Source: Wuchereria bancrofti
Lineage: Eukaryota > Nematoda > Chromadorea > Rhabditida > Onchocercidae
DNA length: 64,000 bases
Reading direction: 5' to 3'
NCBI GenBank assembly: GCA_005281725.1
Contig: SSBO01000001.1
Span: 1,162,399-1,226,398 of the forward strand
The translations under genes and the position numbers were made by a program. The notes under the pieces are model-generated. The model was not told the origin of the DNA and did not search any database. It was given only the letters and a program-made list of their open reading frames with translations. This document shows positions 37,372 to 50,059 of the stretch, piece after piece (position 1 is the first letter of the stretch; each line of letters starts with the position of its first letter).

Positions 37372-37430
37372 TGCAAATATCAGCAGTGTGTATGAAAAAA
37401 TTAAACGTTTGGAGATTTGATAGAGAGGTC

Positions 37431-37440
37431 AAATTTCAGA
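37431..37440 (+). promoter_or_regulatory. Probable spliced-leader acceptor of MED1
   Basis: AAATTTCAG ends at 37439, one base before ATGGTCATGG at 37441. An open frame extends further left from a TTG codon, but it would run through this acceptor, so the ATG at 37441 is chosen as the start. Confidence 0.7.
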
Positions 37441-40400
37441 ATGGTCATGGAAAAGGAAGACATTATGGAAAGACAAGAACGGAAGCCGGTAATGAATAGT
37501 ACTCAGTGTGACAAATATAGCCCAGTTGATTTTAACCTGGAAGAAGTTGAAGAGGAAATTCGTCTTGAAAAAATTCGACAAACATCACTTAAATTTTCAT
37601 GGGATTATTTGTCACAACTTTTACGTCGAAATCTTATGGTAGGTTTTCTTTGTAATATTTGTCTTTTGCAATTTCGAGATTTCAAATATTGTAGACTTTA
37701 GTGACTTTTTTTCGAATCGTCATATTCTGAAAAGGTATTCTGTTACAAGTTGCTTATCTCCGTTGCAGTAATTAACTTAGAATCTCATATATTTTCAACT
37801 ATTGCTTGTTGGAAATATGATTTGCATTTCCGTAGAATTTGTCATTCTCTTACTGCATAGTACTTCATTTTAACTTCTCTAAGCATTATTATGTGAAAGG
37901 GATTTGCTGAAATCAAATATGAAAGAGGCATATTAACTGCATTGTTCTTTAATCTTTCTCTGAAGTTTTTAGTACCATTTTTCAAGTTCCATTGAAGTTC
38001 TTTTAAGCATAGTAGATTAAAAAACAAATGATAGTTTGAAGAAATTTGAGAAATTAGGAAGTGTGATACCTTGCAGGAGAAACGTTTTGTACTCAGTGCT
38101 GATGACAAGGAGGATTTGATGCAGGCAGCTGCTGATATGAGGAAACATATGCCATCAGATAGTGACCGTGATCTACCTACACATTTAAGGCACCTTGCTG
38201 AAAGCTTGTTGTAAGTGTTACATAGTAAATGGTTATATAAAAAGTTGTAAAATATCCTAGAACAATATGCTTCTTTTCGATATTTTTATAGTTATTTACT
38301 TCAGAAGTGATTTCCAAGCTCATCCAGGATACTACAAGATTCGAAATGCAGATTTTTCACTTGAAATTACTGTTTCTCTTGACGGGCAACAAATTACCAG
38401 TTGTTCAGTATCTTGGTTTGGTGAGCGGGCAGTGGAAGCGCAAGCGCTTCGGCTTTACGTTTCTCGAAACAGATGGGATCTTATCCACACGGCATTGACA
38501 GCTATGTTTCATCTTGTTCCATCAGATTTGTCGAGGTGACGTTATGAGTTTCAGTCTGTATTTAATTTCTTGCTTCATGCTTTTGACAGCTACTTTTTTC
38601 ACTTACCATGAAATGATTATAAATAAACAGTGCTATCCTGATACCTTTTTTAATATATCCTTTATATATTGATATATCACTAAAATTTTGTCAAAATCTA
38701 ATCAAATAAAAAGTTTTTTCTTCAGGGACGAGAAGATATATTGTTTGCGATCACTGGAGTACGCTGAAAAAGATCTACTGAATATGTCTGGAAGTGCTCC
38801 ATCAATTTTTGAACAAATAAACGGTGGTATTTTGGGTCTCTGTAAGCCACGAACCGAATCAACTCCATTCACCATTTATCCGTTCGTCGAACCTGTAATA
38901 TTCTTAGATGCTGCTTCCGGTGGTATCGTATCTCCTACTGATGAACAAGGTAATTCTGGAAAACTTTTGAGCAAAGTAATTGCTCAAAGTAATTGTATTC
39001 TGAAAAATCGTGAAGTCGAAAATTCTAAGTTTGACACATTTTGCAAAATGTAACATATACTGCGATGAAATATAATGCTAACTAATAGTACATACAAAAT
39101 TTTAATTCAGTAGATTTACCAAACTTCGATCAAGACTTGAGATGTTAGGACTGCTTGATTGTTTCTCTTTCAGCTGTGCCCTTAGTTTAGTTTTGAGAAT
39201 TAAGAATAAATGGTAGGGACAGTTCAATTTGAGTCTTTCTTTCGTTAGGGGCCATTCTTGATCATCTTTTTAACGATATCATTCCTGTCAACCTGAGATA
39301 GACATCACATCACCATTGATTGTTTCAGTATTGTATGATGTGGAGCCATATCTTCAATTATGTGTTGTCTCGAGTTCAACTCCAAACTTCTTCTCCGATA
39401 CTACGCTTTTTGCCCAGTATGCATCAATTTTATTTTCTCGTTTACATTTACACGCAGAAATTTTCCATAAAGATTTAATAACATTAATGATCTTAATATT
39501 TTTTGTAGTGGGGAGTGGCGCAATGCTGTATCAGGCCGTCAGCTACCGGCAGCATTTTGTTTGCGATTTTCAAGACCAATTATATTTTCATCAGCTGCAA
39601 TCAAAAAGCTTTCTAAAATTGCCTCAGTTCAGTTGAATGTTGAAGGCTCGTACAATTTGTATCAATATTTGTTAAATGAAAGTGAGGTAGGCATCTGTTT
39701 CCTGTATTTGTTTTGGATAGTTTCATATTTGAGGGCATTTTTATATAATTTTTAGAAAAAGAAAGCAAACACGATAAATTTGCTTTTCCGTTTTTTCCCA
39801 CAATTTCTGCATCTGCCTATTTCTATTGCTGATAGTTAGTTAAATTCTTGCAGGAATGTCATGATCTTTTTGTTCGTTTACCAGGCTGTTCGACACAACA
39901 TTATATTTTTGATGACTCCATGAAGTCTTCGCAGGAAGATGGTATTTTAAGACAGGTGAATTGACTAATATCAGCAAGTTTAAGCAATCAATGGTTTGTT
40001 CGAAAACTATGATTATTCCTAAAGTTTAAAACGAGTTCAGTTATTGTTAAGATTCAAATATTATATTGTGAGTAACTTACCTAATCCTTACAGATACCAT
40101 TTGCTCATTTGCAAGATGTGGTTTTTCTTGTGAGTATCATTCGAACACAACTGGCTCATAATGCCTTCTTCGAGAGCCTCGTGAGAGCACATAGTCGTAG
40201 TGCATGTGTTGATGAGAATGTTGTCGATATTCATATTGCATCTTCGTACATCGACTGTTTTGATCTCCAGTTTTATCTGAAAAAGAATTTCTTTATAGGT
40301 AATACTTTCGGGAACATCGTTTTTGTATTGGAATTCTTTCTTTTCAGTAAAGAAGGTTATGCATATAGAATAATGGGGAAATTATTTATCGCTTTTTAAG

Positions 40401-43400
40401 AAATTCTATAGATATCGGGTTAGTGGCAAGAAATTGCTAGGAAACAGGTAGCTAATAGTCCTGCTTGAATATTCGCATGGTAGTAATTTCAAGATTATAA
40501 TGGGCAGACTAAACGATTCTAAATTGTTTTTAACACCTGGTTTTTCGAAAAATGGAGAGAAATATATTTTTAGCACGTGTTGCTGTATCACCGTCAAATA
40601 TTAATGTTTCACTAGAATGCGTAATAAATGGAGCTGTACTTCCCGAATCACAGCATGCCACAGCTATTCTTGCAAAGTAAGGCTTAATTTTGAGCATTTT
40701 ACTGTCCTGAAATTTTAAGGTACTAGAAGTTTTTTTGCAAAAAATATTAATTTGGAGTGGCAGTCATCTCGAAATTTGTACTGAAATTTGTACTTGGAAG
40801 GTTTTGCGCAATATCTGTACGCATGTATTTTTTAGGAAAAACTCATTTAATTAATTCTTTAATAAATTGAAATTTAATGCTTTTTTTTCCTGCAGGAGTT
40901 GGTCGCTGGCAGTAATGATGCGAAGTGTTTTGCGGCGTGGAGGAGCCATTTCGTTGGCTGCGCTTGAAAAACCATTTGTGATGAGCGAAAATGTTGATAA
41001 TAACTGCGACGTTAAAATATCACAATCTTGGTTCTTTGTTCCAAACATAACGGACAACAGCATTAACTACAACAAAACAGAACATGAATACGTGGTGGAT
41101 GAACGAATTAGTCTTAATTGTTCACATGATAGCAACGCTTTAGGAAGGCAATCGCCACTGTCTTTATTAGCACTTTTTAAAGAGCTTGAAAAGATAGAAG
41201 AACTGATACCACCTCAGAAACCCATGAACGGAGCGCAACAATGTACGGCACCTCCACGTAACGAAATGCTTGCACCACGTACGAGTCGTATCCATTCTGA
41301 AAATACGATGACGATCAATGCCTTCTCTGTCCTGGTACATTATTTCTGTTCTAAATTTTCCGAAAATTCTGCAATTCATATCCAGTGGTGGGAATTTTAA
41401 ATCTAATGAAACAAATGTGACATATGGCAGGACTTATAGTCACTTGTAATTATAGTGAAATCAACATCAACCTGTACTTCGTGCATTTAACAGTAATAGG
41501 TTAATAAGATCACAGAACATTCCTTACGATGTCATTAAGAGAAGTACGACGGAGTGATCGAGTCAACATTTAGTTTCTATCCTTTTAAAGTAAGCACAAA
41601 CCTATTCTGCTTATTCATTTCTGTGGATACAGCGTTACGTAGATGTTTTAATTCGTGTTATGTTCCGGAATGACAGATGATTTCTGGAAGTTGAAATATC
41701 TGCAAGTGAAAACCTATATAAGAGACAAGTTAAAATCGTTGTTTTAAAATTGGAAGGTAGCATTTGATATAAAGTGCAGTGAAAAGACAGAAAAACGATA
41801 TAAAGCATATTTTGAATCAAGAAGGAGAGCGAACTTACACGTAATTCAGTTACTGCAAAGTGGGGATTTTGTGTGCATCAAATTTGCAGCCGATTAATGA
41901 ATGATTCGGAAAGTTATATTGCTTATAGTTTCAAAGTTTGAGTCTTCATCATTGCAGTTTCTGCAGAAATAGAATATTTGGCACTTCTTCGCGAAACATC
42001 TTCCATTTTCCACTTCATCTCTATCGCACTGAAGTTACCTGATATGCAGAAATGTAGGAAGGAAGGCAGTTACCATTATTATAATCATTTATTTTGGAGA
42101 TAAGATTAAAGATGAATTGATTGGACGAATTACTTGGAATATTAAGTAACTTTGGTGGGGAAAATCTGGATTGTTCGAGTTTAGGCAAAACTTACTTTAA
42201 CTTAAAATAACTTTTTTGTTGATTTTCGGGGAGATTTATTCAAATTTTGAAGGATGCAATTTGTGACATGGCAGCAAGTATTGATGATGGTGAATCAAAT
42301 GTTTCCGAGCACAGTAGCCATTCATCAACTGTAGAACGTTGTTCACCATCCATTAATGAGGCAAGTATTTTTTTTTTGCGGTGGAAGTGAAAAGGAAGAT
42401 ATGATTTAGTGATTCTAAATATTTAAGAATAACTGTCTGTACGCAATAGGCGAAATGAATTTAGAATTTTATCTCTCTTAAGATTCCTAGAATTTAATAT
42501 TGAAAATAATTCCTTCGCAAATTGTTGAAGCTGAGCAGGTTTAATTTTATCATTTTGTAGAGCCAAAGACTTCGGCCACAAATACCGCCGCAATCGCCGT
42601 CTCCAGCAAGCGAACGTTATCGTGCTTCCCAAGCGGGAAATTTCTCACAGCTTTCGCCGCTCGATATTGCACGCCAACGTCTTGCGGTTCATTTTGTGTT
42701 TGGAATTTTTGCGTAATATTTAAAGAGTAGAGAATTGATGTGACATGTAAGAATATTTAGTTAAAGAGCAAAAAATCTGAAAGGAGTTGGAAAAAAAAAA
42801 TTGAAGGATACAAAGAAAAGAAATTAATAGGTTAAAAAGTTATCATTCACGTAAACATGCAAATTATGATATCTCGTATAAAAAACGTAATTTCGCACAG
42901 TATGATGGTTCACGTTTTCAGCAGCAAGCGCCGATGAGCAATCCGACAGATGTCTTTGAATTCGATGATCCACCTCGTATGAACTCAGCAGGTTCGATGG
43001 GAACACCAGCTCAACAGTTTCATTTTCCAGAAGCAGGACAAAGTCCATATCCTTTTGCAGCTGTGCAAAGCACGAGAGGTCCATTGAGTGCTCAGCCGAC
43101 TTTGAAGCGGCGAGGTCGAGGTCGTAAGGCAGGAAACGTAGGTGACCGAATGTTGGATCCAGCTCGACCAATTCTTGATCAAAATACTGGTTTGATGTTT
43201 CGTGGTATGAATATTCCGACTCGCAAGCCTCGAGGTAATGTATTTTTTGATTGAAAATACATTTAAGAATTTAAGGTCATTTGGAATGTAATGTTCATAT
43301 AACTATTGGTGTTTTTTTATGGCAATTTTTGGTGTTCCTATGAAATCCTACTATAAAATTAGGGTTAGTTTTTGACATGAAAAAATTTCTATTTTATAGG

Positions 43401-46400
43401 AACTTCGACAGCGAGACGTCCTCGAAGACCACGAAAAGCTGCTCATATGCCTGCGTCTCCCGCACATTCACATCAGTTTGCCTTAAATCGCCCTATGTTA
43501 CAACGTTCGTTCTCTGAAATGCCAGTTTATCCTTCACAAATGCCACCTGGTAATGAAAACATTTGAAATTATTTATTGGAATAAAATTAATGGTTTTTTA
43601 TTTCGACATTAAATCTTTCATTACAAATTCACCAAATTCAAGGGTTAAACAACAATTAACGATCTGATTAGTGAAATAAAACTAATAGTGCTGTAGCAAA
43701 ATAATGCTTTATAAAGTCCGTTTGAAGTTATTCGGCGAAGTATAAAAATTATTGAAGTCTTTGTGTAGTCGAGAATTTTTGAACTTATTAGTTATCTTAC
43801 CTTTTTCTTTTTTTCATTTTTTTTTTTCTTCTTCAGTCAGCTTATCAGAAATCTCATTTTCTTCATTTTTAGTCAGCTTATCACAAGAAAATCGATCAGA
43901 AGCATCCGAATTCGATGGGACTGAAGAATCATCAGATGATGAAACTGACCCACCGCCTCCTGTTTGTACTACTGCCATGCCGCAGCCGTCATCTCAACTT
44001 ACTGGAAGTAGCAGTGCTCCGGTGCCACAGACAACCACCATCGGAAATCTTTCATCTTCATCGACAACTTTACCATTGGTTAATAAGTGTTCGTCCTTAA
44101 CTACCACTTCATGTCTTCCATCCATTCCATCCAGGTATATTCCGTTCGTGTGTGTTTCAGAAGTTTAATATTCATGAAAAGTTTTTTTATGATTTCACTT
44201 GTCTTCGACGGTATAAAAGAAAGTATGCGTCATTTTATGAGAGTCATATCGCGTTCTATGATTTTATAAATTTTCAGAATTTATAAACACTTTCCCTTAT
44301 CTCTTCCATCAACAATACTTCCGTTTCCGTAAAATGAGCGTTCCAGTGATTTATTGTATCCATATTTTAATTTGTATTTCTTTTTGCTGACTCTATCATT
44401 TTCAGATCGTTTTACCTTAATTTTGGGTATTTGAAAGATGAATTGTAACCATGCATCAATTTTGAATAATGCTTATTTCGATAATTTAACGCTTGTATTT
44501 TTTTCGATGCTTAATATTTGACTTGATTTTGTCTTATCTTTTCATATGGATTATGCTGAAAATGTACTTTGTTTTATTTCTGAAATATAATAATTTTTGG
44601 ACTTTTTTATGTTTCTGTTTTCAGTGTTCCAGCAACGGAACTTACACCTCCAACCAATTCATCTCCAACATCAACCAGTAACACTTCAATGCAGTCAGCG
44701 GCACTCTTAGCTCATAAAGCGCGCAAAGGAAGTCTTGAAGCTGTGGTAGGGAAGTTACACTGTAAAACAGCGCCGGCAAGCAGTAGCAGTTCGACAACAT
44801 CAAATCCGTATTTGGCTTCAGATTTATATGACGATGAATCGGAACCAGTTAGTAAACCGCCTGAGGTGATTTTAAGTTTTATCTGAATCCGATTGAAACA
44901 GAAGAAAATGTTTTATTTTTACTGGGAATTTTTTATTTCACATTTTGGCATCTTAGCTTGTTTTATAAACAAATAATTTATGCGTACACAATAACACTAA
45001 ATTCTTTTTGTCATGGGTATCAAAAAAAAGAAATTGATTCTGCTTCCCAGTGCTTTAGGCCATAATACACGTCGAAGAAATGAGCGTAGCATCCTGAAAT
45101 ATACCATTTCTTTCTTGATGGTTGACAAGCTAGAAGAAAAGGTAGTGAAAGGTAATATGTTACTTTAAAATTTTTACCTCTGGTTTGTATAAAGACTGGT
45201 TATACTGCAGCCAGCTCTTGCTAAGCGTGATAGTCCATCATTATCAACATCATCTCCTGGTGCACGAATGTCACCAAATCTGGCAAAGATGAATGCAGAA
45301 CAACCGGGTTATGGTTCAGAGTTGAAAATAATGATTAAATTGAAACAGCAAGCATCTACGCGACCATCTACTGGACCATCGCAATCTTCATCGGGTGGTG
45401 TGCCATCGTTAGTGCATTTGATTTTGTTCCTAATTTATTTAGAGCTTTTTGCTTAAATTGTAAATAACAGTTTGCTTATTATTATTACCAGTTTCATTCC
45501 CAAAATTTATGCCCTGACCAGGTCTATGCGCTTGATTGGCCAACCTCCTTCGTCATCGAGATCAAAGGAAGAGAAAGCACTGTTACGACAAAAACAGTTG
45601 AAAGAGAAAAATCGATCTGCCTCAGATGAACGTGCTCGGAAGGCGGGTAAAAGAGAGCGTAAGGGCGAACTTAGTAGTAGTAGTAAGGTATGTTATCAGA
45701 TTGAACGAACTTCGATATAACTGTGTTCGATGCTACAAAATATTTCTTGCATCTTAGTGACACAAAATGAGTCGGAGTCACTTTCTAAACTCAAAAGTAT
45801 TAACATAATAAAGTTTAAGAAAATCAGTTCTGTACAGACTTGTTGATTCTTTCAGAAGCTGAAACTGGATCGACCATTAAGTGAGCAGAAAACAGCGACA
45901 GTTTCACCAAAAGTTGAATTTCCACAAGCACTTGCATTTGCTAGCCTGAAAAATTTTAAGATACCAAAGGTATCCAAAGTGTTTTTCAAAATGAAAAAGG
46001 AGTGTCTTTAAAAAGAGTGCTGTTCACTTTTTTAAAACTAGTAGCATTTTTAACGGTGTAAAAAATCATACAAGCACATAATTTAGATGGGTAATGTAAG
46101 TTCTTTATGTAAGACGTATTAAAGAGGGAATAAATTTTGGTAACATTGTAATCATTGCTACAGCAACTTTTCAAGTTCGATTATTGCGTAATATAAAAAA
46201 TATAAATCTTGAAACTTTATTGCAGTGAAATTTTTGCAAATTTGGTTCATTTACATGAGAAATTGCTCCTGATCTGTTTTAGTTTTTGTTTAATGTAGAA
46301 GATGAATTAGGTAATGGAAAATGAAAAATGTGAAAGCCCGACGCCAACAACAACAACAACACCAGCTGTAGCTACCCCATCATCTTCCGGTGCGCATTTA

Positions 46401-47449
46401 AACATTGGTCAGAGTTCGAGTTCTTCAACGATGCAAGTAGTTTCTTCAACATCATTACCAGCAGCAACAGCAACAACCACAGTAACGGCTACATCGTCGT
46501 CTTCATCTGCTGGAACATCTTCGATATTTCCACCTAAACCAAAATCAATTCTGAAATCACCAGCTGAGCCACCACCATCACTTTTTCGAGGAATGGGTGG
46601 TATGCCGCCAATGTTACCAGGCCGACGACCGTTGCTACCCGATCCACGAAATGTAATGCATCATCCACCAAGGTTAGAGCACATCTTGTTGGCTGCATAG
46701 TAGTACTGTTAAGATTCCTTAGAAATTCAGAAGCATTCCTTAGAAATTTAGTGTATATCCTAAGGTTTTGTCAAGGATCCATTTTAATCTGTTAAGTAAT
46801 TGAACTATTGGTGATTGGGACCATTGGTGATGATGTTATGATCATATATATGATCATATCTTCAAACTTCAAGCAAACCGAAGTTATGGATCTTGATTGA
46901 TTGAAAATGGCGCGTATTGAAATTTTAGTAAACTGAGGAGTAGTTGTATTTTGACCTATATTTTTCTTTTTGTAGTTTTCCCTTTGAAGCTGTCTGATAT
47001 TGTTACGGCGCAAGATTATCAGTACTCGTCTACTGCTTTGATTTTTGATCCAGCGGCACTGAGACGGGAATTGAATAGTTCGCACCAAGTAACTCGCTTA
47101 TACTTGAAATTGATTTTCTTTCCGAGTGATTTCACAGATTTAGAAGCGGTAGATAAATACTGTAAGATAGCTTGTTTCCTGAAAGATTGACAATTGCAGA
47201 AATCAATTTAGACCGTTGGTAGCACTACCCCGAATGATACCGTCAGTGTTGAGTGGTGCTAATTTCATGCCACCACCTTCATCATCAGGCCGTTGGATGG
47301 CACTAGCACCACAACGACAACCATCACCTAGGAATTCACCATCTGAGCAGTCTGCTCCTAATTCTGGTTTGTCCGAAACAGCTGCAGCTATGTCGAAAAT
47401 GCAAGACAGTCCGACGGAGGCTCTGAAAATTGTTGCTGACGAGGAATAA
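37441..47449 (+). CDS. sop-3: Mediator complex subunit 1 (21 exons)
   Basis: Orthologue of MED1 (C. elegans SOP-3/MDT-1.1), the Mediator subunit that links activators to RNA polymerase II in the nucleus. Core exons: 37441-37638, 38077-38210, 38305-38535, 38726-38949, 39329-39416, 39509-39686, 39854-39955, 40094-40298, 40574-40676, 40896-41334. Tail exons: 42253-42360, 42561-42686, 42901-43234, 43400-43549, 43873-44134, 44625-44865, 45211-45407, 45522-45687, 45856-45969, 46311-46672, 47212-47449. All phases agree; product about 1399 residues. The core (1-634) has the Med1-family pattern: MEKR, a DFSLEITVSLDGQ strand like human DMFYVEVQLDPAGQ, and CLRSLEYAEKDL like human ALQSLEQDL. An LxxLL-type motif (LSQLL) lies at 57-61. 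The tail is Ser/Thr/Pro-rich like human MED1 and keeps GSLEAVVGKL (human PSLTAVIDKL). The core-tail join uses a 918-bp intron with weak sites; two separate genes remain possible. Confidence 0.88.
42253..47449 (+). other. Disordered C-terminal half of MED1 with AT-hook-like motifs
   Basis: Residues about 635-1399 of the MED1 model are low complexity: poly-Ser, Thr/Pro runs, and charged blocks such as KEEKALLRQKQLKEKNRSASDE. RRGRGRK (about 782-788) and RRPRRPRK (about 829-836) resemble AT-hooks. SELKIMIKLKQQ (about 1077-1088) parallels the IKAKVTLQK segment of human MED1. If this half were a separate gene, its first ATG would be at 42268, but no strong acceptor precedes that ATG, whereas an AG at 42251-42252 gives the right phase to continue from the core exons. 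Confidence 0.65.
43831..43885 (+). repeat. Duplicated 3' splice site of MED1 exon 15
   Basis: The word GTCAGCTTATCA occurs at 43836 and again at 43872, each preceded by a pyrimidine-rich tract and an AG junction (CTTCAG|TCAGC and TTTTAG|TCAGC). The two acceptors are 36 bases apart and both keep the frame, so an optional 12-residue segment is possible. Confidence 0.8.
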
Positions 47450-50059
47450 ACTAAAGACACAAATTTCTCTTATCTGTCAGTTTCAATTTATAATTTTATT
47501 GGCTCTGCATTTCTAGAAATTTTAATGTACATAATGTAATAACTACCTTTTATTGCATTTCTAAAATATTACAGGTAATTTAAAGTATAAATACGGAATC
47601 GGTATTATCCTGAAGTTACTGCCGGTTTATTTATTATATTGGGTTTATTTGGTTGATAATTGCTACAATTATCATGGATTTCTTGTTTGTTTTCATTATT
47701 GTCTGAAGAGACAAAAAGAGAGAAAAATTAAACTGGGGAGATTAAAGCTTTTGATGCTCCTGCAAAAATAGCAGGTTATTTTTTAATTGGGGATATTAGT
47801 CTGAAACATATATGTCCTTATCTCGCAACATCTTCCGAATTTTAATCTTCATTCGATATGGATTTTTCCACTGAAATATGCTTTCTAGCAAGAGTATAAA
47901 ATGTGTTATTGTTTGAATTATATGTTTTTTATATGGATTATAAAAATAAAATATTTTGTTTCATAACATTCTGTTATATATATGCTTTGCAGTGATAATT
48001 GGTTTGCGAAAAGCATTTGATCTAAAAAATAATAATATTGCTATCTGACTTTTTCTTTCATTTGGAAATCACTGGCTTAGTTTCGTCATTGTTAAGAAGA
48101 TTGTATGTTGTTTCAAATTAAAAGTTTGACTTGCTCAAAAAGTCTAGGTAAATGTTCTTTCGAATTGAGAGTGTTTCTGGTTTAGTGCACTAATAAAGTA
48201 AGAATGATATGTAAGGAAAGAGAGGAAAGTTGTTTCTATGATTGACCTTTATTTCCGTATTATTCATTATTGACTATCTGACTCGAAAAATGCTTGTACA
48301 ATTTGTTGCTATTCTCTCTTTCTTGCATCAAATTGATTCAATCTATTCATTTCTACTTGTTAAAAGTCCAACAATCGAGGTGAAATTCCTAATGAATCTG
48401 ATGAATTGGTAATGTACAGTATATTGACATATCGGTTTTTCCCACCAAACTTATTTTATGCTCATTTTCAATCTAGGCAGAGCTAAATTTCTTCTGTTGT
48501 ATTACAAATTTTATTTAATACTTTTGCAATCTTTTCTAACATTTCATTCACTTTTTATTTCTCTATCTTATATGGTGTTATCTCTGAAATTTGCGATGCA
48601 TGTTTGAATTCAGTAATTCTATTGTATTAGTCATACTTAATTTTCTTTGTTGAATAAATTTTAAAATTATTAATGAACTAATGTAATTTGCTTATAGGGG
48701 TAGAAAAACATAATCAAATTATACCATTGCATTTCGAAATTTTTCATTGTTATCGATGATCACTTGTTAATTCTTGTTTTATGCATAGAAAATATCGTCG
48801 CGAATTTTCGATAATTTAAAAAGTGGAATAATAATGTAAATAAGTTTACTTATATCATTTACTGATTCATCACTGATTTTGTCTGGTTGGTCTTTTTACA
48901 TATATTTTCTCTTCACATTTATTCATTCTGTCAGTGAGTAAGTGAATGATAACTTACACCTTAATGTATTTCACATTTTTATATTATCAGTAAGATATAA
49001 GATGAAACTGTTGTTCATGATTTTAAACATTTTGTTTATGATTTTAAAAATTAATTACTGTTTGATAATATTGCATGAAATTCGTTCAATCATTAATAGC
49101 TATAACAAATTTGCCTCTTAAAATTAAATGATATTCAATTCTAAAAGGGGAAAAGATAAAGGTAAGAAGAAGAAAAAGAAAAGTGCAAGCAAATTTTCAG
49201 ACTTATGTTTCAGTCAGAAAGTTACTTCATGACGTTTCTCAGTATTGATTGATTAGTCATCTCCTTTGTTAAGAATTTTTTTTTTTTGCATTTCCCGACA
49301 AGTGTGTTGTAATACTGTGTGATAATTGAAGTATTTTTTAAATGAGTGATTTAAAATGAATTGGAGATAAGGACTATTTGTATGATAATTAAGATTTAAT
49401 TTATTAACTTTCAAAATATAAATTTGTTAATTTGTGCAAGAAATAATCCAACATTATCATCAGAGATACAATATGAAATTCCTCTTTGATAATTCGAATA
49501 ACCATAATACCGTATGATAAGATAAGAAAGTGAAATATATTGTAATTCAAAGAGAGAATTAAATGATAAGAAAATATGAATGACCAAATATTTCTTCGCT
49601 TCTAAATTTCAATGAATTTCGAGCATCAATCCTATATAAAATATTATTAATCATTTCAGAACACCAAAGAGCAAATGACATGTTTGTTAAAATTTGAAAG
49701 GTTGACATATATCATTTTGTTAACAACGATTGATAGTAACGATTAGTGATTAGAGAAGAGAGTACAAAATAAGATTGACAATATGGTTGACAATGTTATC
49801 TAATTACCCAAAAGTTTCACTACATATGGTTGAAAAAGAAATGTCCAAAGTGCAGAATTTGATATGAATTTAAAAAGGTTATTGTTGATAAAGATGATTA
49901 TGATAAGATGACAATTGGGACATTTTCTTTTGCATCATTTTTATTCTCTTTTATTATAGATAACTTCTATAAGTACATTCTGAGCTCACTTTTTTTTTTT
50001 AATTTTATTTCCTTTCCACTCAAATAAATCAATAATAAGACATACCTAATCAGCTGTTC

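Larger units (their letters stand above)
36631..37437. promoter_or_regulatory. Divergent promoter region of ubxn-4 and MED1
   Basis: About 0.8 kb separates the two trans-splice acceptors. The region is less AT-rich than the rest of the window. It holds an imperfect direct repeat, three TGACGT half-CRE motifs (36740, 36804, 37098), a CpG-containing patch with two GTACGCGT octamers (about 37112-37132), and a perfect inverted repeat just before MED1. No exon is visible. Confidence 0.55.

Noticed and set aside
37417..37440. Upstream extension of MED1 from a TTG codon (IERSNFR)
   Set aside because: The segment contains the AAATTTCAG acceptor, so it is removed in the mature message; the ATG at 37441 is the better start.
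41955..42110. Possible MED1 exon reading EIEYLALLRETSSIFHF
   Set aside because: An acceptor (TTGCAG) precedes it, but its phase (1) does not fit the phase-0 end of the preceding exon, and its end does not join the next exon without a stop.
42824..43182. Antisense open frames of 65 and 115 codons over the MED1 tail
   Set aside because: They overlap a well-supported plus-strand exon; composition explains the openness.
47203..47460. Antisense open frame over the last MED1 exon
   Set aside because: The sense frame joins in phase to the previous MED1 exon and continues the Pro/Ser-rich tail; the antisense frame has no support.
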